Positions 25,068 through 34,241 are shown, counted from the stretch's first letter. The stretch is 64,000 bases of DNA from JAXDAY01 sp034679345 (GCA_034679345.1 JAXDAY010000028.1:276888-340887), one strand, 5' to 3'. A program made the numbers and translations. The notes: generated from the sequence alone by a model not told the origin.

Positions 25068-28000
25068 TCAGTTGAAAAGCTCCTCCAGTTCTTCTCCGCC
25101 CACGGTCTCCTTGGCCATCACCGCTCTTGCGATTCTCTCCAATACCTCCTTGCGGCCCTCGAGGAGCTTGCGGATTTCCTCCTCCTCCGCCTCCAGCCAC
25201 TTCCGCGCGGCCGCAACCGCCTGCTCATGCGTCGCCGACTCGACCGGCATGCCGGGACTCACCGCCAGCCCGCGCTGGATCCCCTCGAGGCTCACGAGCC
25301 CGATCTCGGGATCCATCCCCCACGCCGTGATCATCTGAATCACCAATGCCGAGGCCCGTTGCAGGTCGTCGGCGCACCCCGCGGTGACTCCCTCCGGCCC
25401 CAGGAAGATCTCCTCGGCGACCCTTCCGGCGAGCAAAACCCGAATTGTCCCCCGCATTCGCTTGATGCTCTGATCGGTGTAGCGCTTCGAGGGTGTGTGT
25501 TCGGTGAATCCGAGGGCGCGTCCCCTCGGCAGAATCGAGATCTGGCTCACGGGCTCTTCCGGAAAGAGGAGATGCTGCGCCAGGGCGTGTCCCGCCTCGT
25601 GGACCGATGTGCTCCACTTCGTCGCCTCGTCCAGGAGGACCCGTTCCGACGAGAGCCCGAAGCGCACGATCGTGACCGCCTCGTCCAGATGCTTGTGCGT
25701 GATCTCCCGCTTCCCCTCCCGCACGGCGATGAAGCCGGCCTCTTTGCAGATCTGCTCGATGTCGGCTCCGCTCAGCCCGGCGGTGCGCGCCGCGAGCTTG
25801 ACGATGTCGACCCCCGCGGCGACCTGCAACCCCCGCAGGTGCACCTGGAAGATCCCTTCGCGGGCCTCCGCGTTCGGAAGAGGGATCTCGATCTGCAGGT
25901 CGAAGCGGCCCGCCCGAACGAGCGCCGCGTCGAGCATGTCGGGCCGGTTCGTCGCGGCCATGACGAAGACGGGGCGTCCCGCCTGCACGAATCCGTCCAT
26001 CTGCGCAAGAAGCTCGTTTAGCACCCCGACCCGGACTCCTCCGTCGAGACCGCCATCCGAGCGATGTCCCCCGATCGCGTCGATCTCGTCGATGAAGATG
26101 ACCGAGGGGGCATAACGCCGCGCCACCGAGAATAGATTGCGGATCGTCGCCTCCGATTCCCCCACGTACTTCTTGAATGCGGATGCCCCCGAGATCGCGA
26201 AGAATGGCACGCGCGATTCTCCGGCGACCGCGCGGGCAAGCGAAGTCTTTCCGGTGCCAGGCGGTCCTGTCAGCAGGATCCCCTTCGGCAGCTCGAGCCC
26301 GAGATCCACCACCGGGCGCGGGTCGCTCAGCCAGCCCACAACTTCCCGCAGCCGCCGCTTCGCCTGCTCCGCGCCGGCGATATCCTCGAATCGTTCCTTC
26401 GGGAGATCGACCCAGCCAGCCAGCTCCCGATCCTGCGCCGTCACCGCGGTCACCTCGCGAATTCCGGTGATCTCCAGTCGCATGTGTCCCTCGCGATCGG
26501 GCACGGGGTCAAAGTGTAGATCGAAGTCGAGCACCATGAATCGACGCTGGTAGTGCTCGACCAGGTTCTGCCGATGGAGCTGCGCGTCTACTTCCCGCAG
26601 CTGCAAGAAGAAGCCGCTCCTCTCGGTCGCGTCCAGCTCGGAGTTCGCGAAGAATCGCTTCTGCAGGATGCCGTGAGCGCCCCCCTCCTGGGAGACGCGC
26701 TCCAATGCCTCCTCCGAGAGACCTCGCTTCTCGGGCGTCTCTGAGAAGAGGTAGACCGGGACCTGGGGATATCGGGACCGAAGCCACCGCAGCAGCGTCT
26801 GGCCCCGCTCCATCTCCTTGGCCTCACGGGTAGAACCGATGTGCAGATCCAGAAGGATGAGGTCGGTGTCCCCCTTGCGGAGGATCTGGTCCGCCTGATC
26901 CTGATCCATCACCTGATTCCAAGCGAAGTCGCGCCCCCCCTCGAGGTCCCAGCGGTCGTCGTCCAGGAGGAGGACCTTGCTCTTCCTCGCGAGGCCGTCG
27001 CGGATCGTCGATGGAATCTCGGTCGATGTCGGTATGGAGATCTGGAGCCCCTTCACATTTGACAGGAGTGGCTCCTTCCCCTCCAGCAAGAGGCGCCGGT
27101 GATCGTGGAGCAGGTCCTTCACGGTCGTGTAAAGATAGTTGCGCAGCCCGGTCGTCAGCCGGCGCGCGTCTCCTCCCGCCCCGAACCGCAGGACCAGGAG
27201 TGTCAAGACGATCGGGTCCGGCGGCCGCAGCACGAGGCCGATCGCCGTCTCGAACTCCCCCGAGACATCGCGCAGCGTCATGTCCGCGATCCGCTCCAAC
27301 GCGAGCCCGCCGAGGCGGCTGAAGAGGACGACGTGCCCCTTCGCCATGCGGGAGAGGAGCTCGGGCGAGAGGCCGGGGTGATCTTCCCCCGGCGGTCCGG
27401 CTTCCTTGCGGAGCGCCTGGAGAACGGCGTCGTTGAGCCTACCCGACTCGGACAGGATCCCCGCGCGCTCGGGCGCATCGTAGAGCTCCCGACCGAGATT
27501 CGTCGTGAAGATGACGATGGTGTTAGAGAAGTCGACCTCTTTCTGCTCCTTGTTGTCGTACGCCTTCCCCGAATCGAGAACCTGCAAGAAGAGGTGCTGG
27601 GTGTTCGGATGCGCCTTCTCGATTTCGTCCACCAGGATGAACGCGTTGGGGTGGTCGAGGACGAAGCCGGTGAGAAGGCCGCGGTTCGATCCCGTATAGG
27701 TCGGATTGAAGCCGACGAGTTGCTCGTGCGCCTGGTGACCCGAGTAGGCGCTCATGTCGAGGCGAAGCAGCGCTGGCGGATCGTCCCCCTCGTGCATATG
27801 CCGCGCCATGATCTCGGCGAGGTAGGTCTTTCCCACTCCGGTCGGACCCAGGAAGGTGAGGATCATGCGGGGTCCTGGATCGACGTCGTCCCGCTTGGGC
27901 TCGGATCGATGCCGAAGCTGCGCCGAGAAATACCCGCCACAGACCATGTCGATGGCCCGGTCCTGGCCGATGATCCGCTCGCGAAGGGTTCTGCGGAGAG

Positions 28001-28460
28001 CTTCCGTCTCATCCAGGAGGGTCCGGACTGTCTGGACACCACGCTGTCCGGCGACCAGGAGGCGTTCCCCGTGGCTTTCGAGGAGCTTGTTCACCCATTG
28101 CTCCTCATCGCGCAGGGAGTTGATGATCGCCACGAGGACGGCGTCCGCCCGCAGGGCCCCGTGCCGGACCCAGATATCTCGGATGATGTTCCGGAGCCGC
28201 TCGGTCAGATCGAGGCTTCGATCGGTGACGGGGGCCTTGACGAGATCGAGCTGCTTGCGCTTGTCCGGGTCGACGGAGAGGTCGCGGCGTTCCTTCGCGC
28301 GGAGGAGCTTCTCGAGGAGAGCGATCCCCTGGGGACTTCGCAGCGCGCCCAGGAGGATGTGCGGCGTGTCGAGCTCTTTGTCGCCTTCCTGAATCGCGAT
28401 TCCCTTGGCCCACCCGAGGATGTCTTCGAAGACGGGATCTTTCGCCGGCGGTGTCGGCAT
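25068..28460 (-). CDS. Clp-N/ClpB-type AAA+ - receiver - FtsH-type AAA+ - M41 protease fusion
   Basis: An uninterrupted 1130-residue protein with parts not normally joined. Residues ~8-140: Clp-N-like helical repeats. ~155-460: a ClpA/ClpB second-ring-type AAA+ module, with Walker A GPTGVGKT (205-212), Walker B 'ILVDEIEKAH' and sensor 1 'IFTTNLG'. ~494-605: a receiver domain with acidic pocket Asp500/Asp501, phosphoacceptor Asp538 ('LILLDLH'), Ser573 and Lys601. ~690-890: an FtsH/classical AAA module, Walker A GPPGTGKT (732-739), 'FIDEIDAIG' and 'AATNRPDMLDAAL'. ~940-1130: M41 metallopeptidase, HEAGH (954-958) with third ligand Asp1032. There is no transmembrane segment, unlike FtsH, so it is predicted soluble. 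The ATG at 28460 follows GGGGAGG. The YbjN-like gene lies 19 bases downstream. ATP-driven, phosphorylation-gated proteolysis is inferred. Confidence 0.9.
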   Translation of the reverse strand: MPTPPAKDPVFEDILGWAKGIAIQEGDKELDTPHILLGALRSPQGIALLEKLLRAKERRDLSVDPDKRKQLDLVKAPVTDRSLDLTERLRNIIRDIWVRHGALRADAVLVAIINSLRDEEQWVNKLLESHGERLLVAGQRGVQTVRTLLDETEALRRTLRERIIGQDRAIDMVCGGYFSAQLRHRSEPKRDDVDPGPRMILTFLGPTGVGKTYLAEIMARHMHEGDDPPALLRLDMSAYSGHQAHEQLVGFNPTYTGSNRGLLTGFVLDHPNAFILVDEIEKAHPNTQHLFLQVLDSGKAYDNKEQKEVDFSNTIVIFTTNLGRELYDAPERAGILSESGRLNDAVLQALRKEAGPPGEDHPGLSPELLSRMAKGHVVLFSRLGGLALERIADMTLRDVSGEFETAIGLVLRPPDPIVLTLLVLRFGAGGDARRLTTGLRNYLYTTVKDLLHDHRRLLLEGKEPLLSNVKGLQISIPTSTEIPSTIRDGLARKSKVLLLDDDRWDLEGGRDFAWNQVMDQDQADQILRKGDTDLILLDLHIGSTREAKEMERGQTLLRWLRSRYPQVPVYLFSETPEKRGLSEEALERVSQEGGAHGILQKRFFANSELDATERSGFFLQLREVDAQLHRQNLVEHYQRRFMVLDFDLHFDPVPDREGHMRLEITGIREVTAVTAQDRELAGWVDLPKERFEDIAGAEQAKRRLREVVGWLSDPRPVVDLGLELPKGILLTGPPGTGKTSLARAVAGESRVPFFAISGASAFKKYVGESEATIRNLFSVARRYAPSVIFIDEIDAIGGHRSDGGLDGGVRVGVLNELLAQMDGFVQAGRPVFVMAATNRPDMLDAALVRAGRFDLQIEIPLPNAEAREGIFQVHLRGLQVAAGVDIVKLAARTAGLSGADIEQICKEAGFIAVREGKREITHKHLDEAVTIVRFGLSSERVLLDEATKWSTSVHEAGHALAQHLLFPEEPVSQISILPRGRALGFTEHTPSKRYTDQSIKRMRGTIRVLLAGRVAEEIFLGPEGVTAGCADDLQRASALVIQMITAWGMDPEIGLVSLEGIQRGLAVSPGMPVESATHEQAVAAARKWLEAEEEEIRKLLEGRKEVLERIARAVMAKETVGGEELEELFN

Positions 28461-28536
28461 CGACTGCTACCTCCCCACTGAACACGCTCCATACGGCCCA
28501 ACCGACACGATGCGCTGGAAGGGTAACGGTCTTGTG

Positions 28537-28565
28537 ACTCTAGGATCGTGTTGCACGGATGACAA
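28537..28565 (-). promoter_or_regulatory. Candidate promoter of the AAA-receiver-protease gene
   Basis: On the minus strand, TTGTCA (28565-28560), a 17-base spacer and TAGAGT (28542-28537) form a plausible -35/-10 pair. Transcription would start near 28530, giving a leader of about 70 bases. It lies back to back with the proposed deoB promoter. Confidence 0.45.
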
Positions 28566-28583
28566 GGGGATCCCATCCTGCCC

Positions 28584-28613
28584 TTGCCCACCTCGAGCAT
28601 CCCGACATAGCAT
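28584..28613 (+). promoter_or_regulatory. Candidate deoB promoter, leaderless type
   Basis: TTGCCC (28584-28589), an 18-base spacer and TAGCAT (28608-28613) precede the deoB ATG (28619) by only 5 bases. No ribosome-binding site is visible, so the mRNA may start at or next to the AUG. Confidence 0.35.
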
Positions 28614-28618
28614 GGCGC

Positions 28619-29815
28619 ATGCGCTCGAACAGACCCATCCCAGCCGCCTACCTCATCGTCCTCGATTCCGTTGGGATCGGAGCCGCTCCGGACGCAATCG
28701 AATACGGCGACGCGGGGGCGAGCAGCCTCGCGCACACGGCCGCGGCCGCCGGCGGCCTGAAGCTCCCCACTCTGGAGGCAATGGGTCTCGGGAACATCCC
28801 TGGATTGATCCCTGGCGGAGGCTCGATCCTCGGAGTGCCGCCGGTCGACCGTCCTACGGCCTCCTTCGGCGCGATGCGGGAAGTCTCCCGGGGGAAGGAC
28901 ACGACCACGGGGCACTGGGAGATCGCCGGGCTTCGGATCGATCAACCGTTCCATGTCTTCCCGCCGGGGCCGCCGTCATTTCCTAGCGAGTTGCTCCGCG
29001 AGTTCGAGCACCGAACCGGGCGCTCGACCATCGGCGACAAGGCAGCCAGCGGCACGGCGATCATCGAGGAGCTGGGGACTGAGCAGGAGCGGACCGGGGC
29101 TTGGATCGTCTACACGAGCGCCGACTCGGTGTTCCAGATCGCCGCGCATGAGGAGGTCATCCCCCTCCAGGAGCTCTACCGCGCCTGCGAGATCGCCCGC
29201 GAGCTGTGCGACGCCTATCAGGTCGCGCGCGTGATCGCCCGCCCCTTCGTGGGGCTCCCTGGAGCGTATCGGCGAACCGGAAATCGGCGCGACTTCTCCC
29301 TCGCCCCCTTCGCCCCCACGATCCTCGATCGCCTTGTGGAGGTGGGCATCCCGGTCACGGGGGTGGGAAAGATCGCCGATATCTTCGCGCACCGTGGAGT
29401 CACAAGAGACCTCCACACCACGAACAACATGGAGACCCAGGCCGCGATCCTGGATCTGGCCCGGGCGGGAACGGACGGGCTCATCTTCGCCAACTTGATC
29501 GACTTTGACATGCTCTACGGCCACCGCCGGGATGCGGCCGGCTATGCCCGTGCCATCGAGGCGGCGGATCGTTTTGTCGGAGAGTTGATCGAAGTCCTTA
29601 CCTCCGACTCGCTCGTCATCGTCACGGCCGATCACGGAAACGACCCGACCTTCCGGGGAACGGATCACACTCGGGAATATGTGCCACTGATCGTCTGCCG
29701 GCCGGGGCGGCCGGGGGCGAGCCTGGGGACTCGCGAGGGATTCTACGACGTGGCCCAATCGCTAGCGGCGTTCTTTGCGATCGGGCCGATGCCCTTCGGT
29801 CGTACATTCCTCTGA
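28619..29815 (+). CDS. deoB: Phosphopentomutase
   Basis: A 398-residue phosphopentomutase that interconverts (deoxy)ribose 1- and 5-phosphate in nucleoside salvage. It belongs to the alkaline phosphatase superfamily and binds two Mn ions. 'LIVLDSVGIGAAPD' contains the first metal Asp, 'GKDTTTGHWEIAGL' the phosphothreonine loop, and 'VTADHGNDP...GTDHTRE' the remaining metal ligands. 'NNMETQAAILDLARAG' and 'FANLIDFDMLYGHRRD' are also family blocks. Length is normal (about 390-405). The ATG at 28619 is chosen over a longer frame whose extra residues do not fit the family. It converges with the phosphohexomutase gene; only 14 bases separate their stops. Confidence 0.95.
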   Translation: MRSNRPIPAAYLIVLDSVGIGAAPDAIEYGDAGASSLAHTAAAAGGLKLPTLEAMGLGNIPGLIPGGGSILGVPPVDRPTASFGAMREVSRGKDTTTGHWEIAGLRIDQPFHVFPPGPPSFPSELLREFEHRTGRSTIGDKAASGTAIIEELGTEQERTGAWIVYTSADSVFQIAAHEEVIPLQELYRACEIARELCDAYQVARVIARPFVGLPGAYRRTGNRRDFSLAPFAPTILDRLVEVGIPVTGVGKIADIFAHRGVTRDLHTTNNMETQAAILDLARAGTDGLIFANLIDFDMLYGHRRDAAGYARAIEAADRFVGELIEVLTSDSLVIVTADHGNDPTFRGTDHTREYVPLIVCRPGRPGASLGTREGFYDVAQSLAAFFAIGPMPFGRTFL

Positions 29816-29829
29816 TCGGTCAGTCGAGA

Positions 29830-31350
29830 TCACATGTCGGGAAAATCTTGGTCGAATTTACCCCTCACGCCAATCTGCTCCAGTCTCTCCTTGATCGCCC
29901 GGACGATTGCGACCATCTGATCACGCGAAGTCATTGACTCCGCCACGATCACCAGAGACGGCTTGTTCGACGAGGCCCGGACAAGCCCCCAGGAGCCGGC
30001 TTCCAGGCTGAAGCGGACGCCGTTGAGCGTCTCTATGCTCTTGATCGCGGATCCGGCGATCTCCGCTTTCCCCGACCGATCGGACTCGATACGTTCGCGG
30101 AATCGATCGACTGCCTCGTACTTCGTCGCGTCTGAGCAATGGACTCCCAGCGTCGGGGATTGATAAGCCTTTGGAAGTTCGTCGAGCAGATCGGACAGGG
30201 GCCGATTCGCCCCATCGATCAGACGGAGAAGCACGACAGCCGCGAGCGGCGCATCGTCGTACCCGCGCCCATACGGAGGCGCGAGGAACCAGTGGCCGCT
30301 CTTCTCGAATCCCGCGATCGCCCCGGTCTCCGCAACTTTCGCCTTGATGTAGGAGTGACCCGTCTTCCACCGATCCACCGCCACGCCGTTCGCCGCGAGG
30401 ACCGGATCGCTTTCGAAAAGCCCGGTGCTCTTCACGTCGATTACCATTCTCCGGCCAGGGTGCGTTTTGGCGATCCATCGAGCGACGAGGAGCCCCAGGC
30501 GGTCGGAGTAGACGACACGTCCGGAGTCATCGACCACCCCGAGTCGGTCTCCGTCCCCGTCGATTCCGATCCCCAGATCCGCGTGCGTCTCGCGCACCAT
30601 CGCTCCGATGTCCTGGACGAACGCGAGATCCTCGGGATTTGGATTGTGCCGCGGGAAGGTCCAATCGCCGTCGCAGTCGAGCTCGATCGTCTCGCACCCA
30701 AGCTCTCGCAGGATCTCCGGCACGAAGCGGCCCGCCGTCCCGTTGCCGGCGGCCACGACGACGCGCTTCAGCCCCGGCAGGCGCCCCCCTGCGAGCAGGT
30801 CATCGCGGTACGCCTCGATGAGACCCGTCGCGGCCTGGTAGGAGCCGCGTCCCTCGACGAATCTCCCGTCGAAGACGATCCGCCTGAACTCCTGGATTCC
30901 GTCCGGCCCCAGCGTGGATGAGAGTCCGTCCGCGAGCTTCAAGCCGGTCCAGCCGTTCTCGTTGTGGCTCGCGGTGACCATCGCCGCGCCCCGAACGTCG
31001 AACCGGTGCTGCGCGAAGTAGACCATCGGAGTCAATGCGAGTCCGATGTCGATGACCTCGATCCCGGCCGACAGGAGGCCGACCGTGAAGGACCGCAGGA
31101 GGTCCTGGCTGTAGGAACGGAAGTCATGGCCGACGACGACGCGGGTCTCGTTCATGGATCGCTGTACGAACGTTCCGTACGCGCGTCCGAGCCGGCAGAA
31201 TCCGTTCGGATTGATTTCCTTCCCCAGGATCCACCGAACGTCGTACTCCCGGAAACCGTTCTCAGTGATCAGCACCCGTTCGAAGTAGTCGAAGGAGTTC
31301 TGCCGCAACGCGTCTACGATTGGCTCATTCACTCCGATTGGTCCATTCAT
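29830..31350 (-). CDS. Phosphomannomutase/phosphoglucomutase
   Basis: A 506-residue alpha-D-phosphohexomutase that moves phosphate between C1 and C6 of glucose or mannose phosphates, feeding glycogen or nucleotide-sugar synthesis. The active-site serine loop is TASHNENG (Ser128). The Mg-binding loop is DGDGDR (264-269). The sugar-binding loop contains 'GFEKSGHWF', and the C-terminal phosphate-binding loop is 'RASSNKPSLV'. The 'GHWF' context cannot distinguish PMM from PGM activity; dual PMM/PGM is likely. About 35 N-terminal residues precede the usual 'REYDVRW' start of domain 1. The ATG at 31350 follows GGAGCGA. Confidence 0.93.
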   Translation of the reverse strand: MNGPIGVNEPIVDALRQNSFDYFERVLITENGFREYDVRWILGKEINPNGFCRLGRAYGTFVQRSMNETRVVVGHDFRSYSQDLLRSFTVGLLSAGIEVIDIGLALTPMVYFAQHRFDVRGAAMVTASHNENGWTGLKLADGLSSTLGPDGIQEFRRIVFDGRFVEGRGSYQAATGLIEAYRDDLLAGGRLPGLKRVVVAAGNGTAGRFVPEILRELGCETIELDCDGDWTFPRHNPNPEDLAFVQDIGAMVRETHADLGIGIDGDGDRLGVVDDSGRVVYSDRLGLLVARWIAKTHPGRRMVIDVKSTGLFESDPVLAANGVAVDRWKTGHSYIKAKVAETGAIAGFEKSGHWFLAPPYGRGYDDAPLAAVVLLRLIDGANRPLSDLLDELPKAYQSPTLGVHCSDATKYEAVDRFRERIESDRSGKAEIAGSAIKSIETLNGVRFSLEAGSWGLVRASSNKPSLVIVAESMTSRDQMVAIVRAIKERLEQIGVRGKFDQDFPDM

Positions 31351-31734
31351 CTATTCGTCGCTCCAGCGCTCCAGGTTCCCACCTATCGCCTCGAAGCCTA
31401 TCGAAAGTCCCGGATCCATCTGGGGGCGCTCCCAGCTCCTCATGCGCGACCTCCCGCCGCACACTCGCCGGCGCGGCGGCCCACGAATCGGGCCACTGAC
31501 AACTCTACACCATCTCCGTTGTCTCAGCGCTCACTCGCGCCAATGCATGATGAGCATGGCCACAGAGGGGTAGCCCGCTGACCTGGGACCCGTCGCGCGA
31601 TCGTCGCATTGACATGCGCTCGCCCGCGATGGTCGCGGATTGAATTGACTCCCGGCTGATGCGATCGCTGTTGTAGGATTGTCGCGCGAGCCACGGGCGC
31701 GTTCGGCCGCTTGATGATCGATTGGGAGGATGGG
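31351..31734. other. 384-base intergenic region
   Basis: Divergent spacer between the phosphohexomutase and M48 genes. TTGACA occurs at 31609-31614 and TTGACT at 31645-31650, but neither has a convincing -10 at the right distance. No gene or RNA was recognised; the frames here have shadow-like composition. Confidence 0.45.
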
Positions 31735-33051
31735 ATGGCGATCAACTGGGACGATGTTCGGTATCGTGGGGACAAGACGGATGTGGAAGAGCTTTACGCG
31801 GTCTACAGGATCGGCGATTACATCGACGCCACCGAGGAGGATCGCCGGCAGCAAGACCGAGGCGTCCGAGAGAAGCTCATCAAAGACGGCATCCGGCTGA
31901 CAGAGAGGATCTCGCCGAGGATCTACAGAATCTTCCACGAGCTTTCCGTTTCTCTGCAGCTCGACACCGAACCCGAGATCTTCTGCGTCCCGGATCAAGC
32001 CGTGAACGCCTTTGCCATGCTCGACATCCAGGAGGGGGGCATCTACTCGCTGATCGGCCTGACCTCCGGAGCGCTCGAGCGGCTGGAGGATGCCGAGCTG
32101 AAATCGATCCTCGGCCATGAGATGGGCCACTTCCTCTTCAGGAACAACCGCCTGAACGCCCTGATCTCGACCGACCAGAACAACCCTTCCATCACCGTCC
32201 TTCCCGCGCTCGGAGAGAGCCTCTTCCTGCGGTGGAGGAAGAAGGCCGAGATCAGCTCCGACCGGGTGGGTCTCCTCGCGAGCCGGGACTTGCACGCTTC
32301 GGCCCGTTCCCTCATGAAGGCCACCTTTGGCTTGAGCGAGCGCAATCTCAACCTCGACATCGAGGCCCTGATCTCTCAGGTGGATGAGATCAAGGGGCAT
32401 CCGGAGATGATGGAGGAATCATTCGCCTCTCATCCCCTCCTGCCGATCCGCCTCAAGGCTCTCGAGCTCTTCGCGAGATCCGAGAAGGCCGATCGCAATG
32501 GATTCGCCGTGACGAACGAGAAACTCACCGACGAGCAACTCGAGCAGTCCGTGGACGATCTCATCCAACTCACCCGTCGCTATCCGTTCAAGCGCGAGGT
32601 CGAGGCGATCATGCGCGTCATCGCCCTCTCGGGGGCCCTGCTCTTGAGCGCCGACCGGGACATCAGCGACGATGAAGTGAAGATCCTGATCCACATCCTG
32701 CACCAGTGGTTCACCGATGAGCCGGAGAAGGAGATCGTCACCAACAAGGAGGAGATCCTGCGCCGCCTCCCGGAGGAGATCGAGGTCGTCAAGGCCAAGG
32801 GGGGCATGCAGGAGAAGAGCTTCGTCCTCTCTCGCCTCGCCGACATCGCGCTCGCCGACGGCGCCTTGATGGATCCGGAGAGCGTGGTGATCCTGCAGGT
32901 CGGGGACTGGCTCGGCATCCCGCAGAAGACCACGTACAGCGTGATCGTCGGTGCGGCGCAGGCGGTCGGATTTCGGAGTGATGTGAAGCTGAATCAGGTC
33001 GCGGAAGGTTTGCGGAAGTCGTTCGAGACGGGTTTCGGGCAAATGGGCTAG
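31735..33051 (+). CDS. Cytosolic M48-type metallopeptidase with TerB-like C-terminus
   Basis: A 438-residue protein. The N-terminal half is an M48-like zinc metallopeptidase: HEMGH (128-132) supplies two histidines, and Glu172 in 'AEISSDR' is the third ligand with Asp176 in the expected downstream position. 'SHPLLPIRLKAL' is the usual M48 substrate-side block. Unlike HtpX or Ste24 it has no transmembrane helix or signal peptide, so it is predicted soluble. The C-terminal ~150 residues form two TerB/DjlA-like units ('LLLSADRDISDDEV' and 'IALADGALMDPESV'), acidic helical metal-binding folds. The ATG at 31735 is preceded by GGGAGGA; an upstream in-frame ATG lacks one. A terC-family gene follows convergently. 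Substrate unknown. Confidence 0.85.
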   Translation: MAINWDDVRYRGDKTDVEELYAVYRIGDYIDATEEDRRQQDRGVREKLIKDGIRLTERISPRIYRIFHELSVSLQLDTEPEIFCVPDQAVNAFAMLDIQEGGIYSLIGLTSGALERLEDAELKSILGHEMGHFLFRNNRLNALISTDQNNPSITVLPALGESLFLRWRKKAEISSDRVGLLASRDLHASARSLMKATFGLSERNLNLDIEALISQVDEIKGHPEMMEESFASHPLLPIRLKALELFARSEKADRNGFAVTNEKLTDEQLEQSVDDLIQLTRRYPFKREVEAIMRVIALSGALLLSADRDISDDEVKILIHILHQWFTDEPEKEIVTNKEEILRRLPEEIEVVKAKGGMQEKSFVLSRLADIALADGALMDPESVVILQVGDWLGIPQKTTYSVIVGAAQAVGFRSDVKLNQVAEGLRKSFETGFGQMG

Positions 33052-33166
33052 CCCCGGTAGGCAGGCTCCCCGTAACCTCGTCTTCTTCTGTGCTCGCGCA
33101 CTCCGGCAAGGGCATGAACCAGCGACCCGCGGACGCAGAAATCCGAGCGGGGACCGTCGAACTCCT

Positions 33167-33895
33167 TCATGCCCCCCGATCCGCTAGGGCCCTCTTCCTT
33201 CCGGCGCGAAGATTCAGCATCTCCACGAAGAAGGAGAAGGACATCGCGAAATAGATGTAACCCTTGGCGATGTGTTGGTGAAACCCCTCGGCCATGAGAG
33301 TGACCCCGATCAGGAGCAGGAACGCCAGCGCGAGCATCTTCACTGTCGGGTGGTCGTGGACAAATGCGCTGATCGACTTCGAGGAGAACATCATGAACCC
33401 CACCGCGATCACGATCGCCACGATCATCACAGGGATCTTGTTCGTCATGCCAATGGCCGTAATGACCGAGTCGAGCGAGAAGACGATGTCGAGCACGGCG
33501 ATCTGGAAGATGACCGCCGCGAAGCCCGCCTTCATCATCTTCTTCGTTGGTTTCTCGGGACGCCCCTCCACCTTCTCGTGAATCTCGAGAACGCTCTTGG
33601 CGAGAAGGAAAAGGCCGCCACCGACCAAGATGATGTCGCGGCCCGAGAACTCGTGACCAAGTACGCCGAACAGGGGAGTCGTGAGGCGCATCACCCAGGT
33701 GATCGAAAGCAGCAACAGAATCCGCGTGATCATTGCCAGCGCGAGCCCGAGGACCCGGGCCTTGCCCTGCTGGTGCTTCGGCAGCTTCCCGGTGAGGATG
33801 GAGATGAAGATGATGTTGTCGATCCCAAGGACGATCTCCATCGCCGTCAGGGTGATCAGGGCAATCCAGATCTGCGAATCGGTGATCCAGTGCAT
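33167..33895 (-). CDS. TerC-family integral membrane protein
   Basis: A 242-residue TerC-family membrane protein (relatives include YkoY, YgaP-adjacent Alx and MeeF, linked to Mn export at the membrane or to tellurite resistance). The first helix carries 'MEIVLGIDNIIFISIL', the signature with conserved Asp-Asn. The second half repeats it as 'AVLDIVFSLDSVITAIGM'. About seven hydrophobic helices are visible. The ATG at 33895 has GAGG nine bases upstream. I looked for a yybP-ykoY Mn riboswitch upstream and did not find a convincing match. Metal specificity cannot be read from sequence. Confidence 0.92.
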   Translation of the reverse strand: MHWITDSQIWIALITLTAMEIVLGIDNIIFISILTGKLPKHQQGKARVLGLALAMITRILLLLSITWVMRLTTPLFGVLGHEFSGRDIILVGGGLFLLAKSVLEIHEKVEGRPEKPTKKMMKAGFAAVIFQIAVLDIVFSLDSVITAIGMTNKIPVMIVAIVIAVGFMMFSSKSISAFVHDHPTVKMLALAFLLLIGVTLMAEGFHQHIAKGYIYFAMSFSFFVEMLNLRAGRKRALADRGA

Positions 33896-34241
33896 CCAGT
33901 GACCTCACGTTCCTTGCCAAGCCGAGCTCCGGTCGCCTCGTGCAGGCTCCAAGCCAGCATGATATGCTGTTCAGCCCGTGCGGCGGCAACGCCTCTCTTC
34001 CAAGGCCGCCGTAGCGTGCCAGAGGAGCCAATGCCCCTGCTGGGACGCGGACCATGGCGCGGCCCGTGCGCTCAAGGCTGCGGGAGTGATTCGGGATCGA
34101 GTCGCGAGATCTGCTCCCGAGAGGATCACAGCGCTGGCTGGGCGCCGGTCGAAGGCCGGACGGCAGACGCTCTTCTTATGCGAGCCATGGAGCCCGCCCT
34201 ACTCCTCGATCCCCCCACGCGCTACAATCCCCCCGACCGGC
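33896..34241. other. 346-base intergenic region between terC-like and mfd
   Basis: No protein gene or known RNA is recognised. A hairpin CGGCGGC...GCCGCCG lies at about 33978-34010. TACAAT at 34223-34228, 13 bases before the mfd ATG, is a possible -10 element, but no good -35 accompanies it. Confidence 0.4.

Noticed and set aside
25068..28460. Possibility that the large AAA protein is two genes joined by an assembly error
   Set aside because: The receiver domain forms a complete linker with no frameshift, stop or internal ribosome-binding site, and codon use is even throughout; the risk is kept as the refutation test of the main finding.
33896..34055. Manganese (yybP-ykoY) riboswitch upstream of terC
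   Set aside because: Only a GC-rich hairpin is present; the conserved internal loops of the motif could not be placed.
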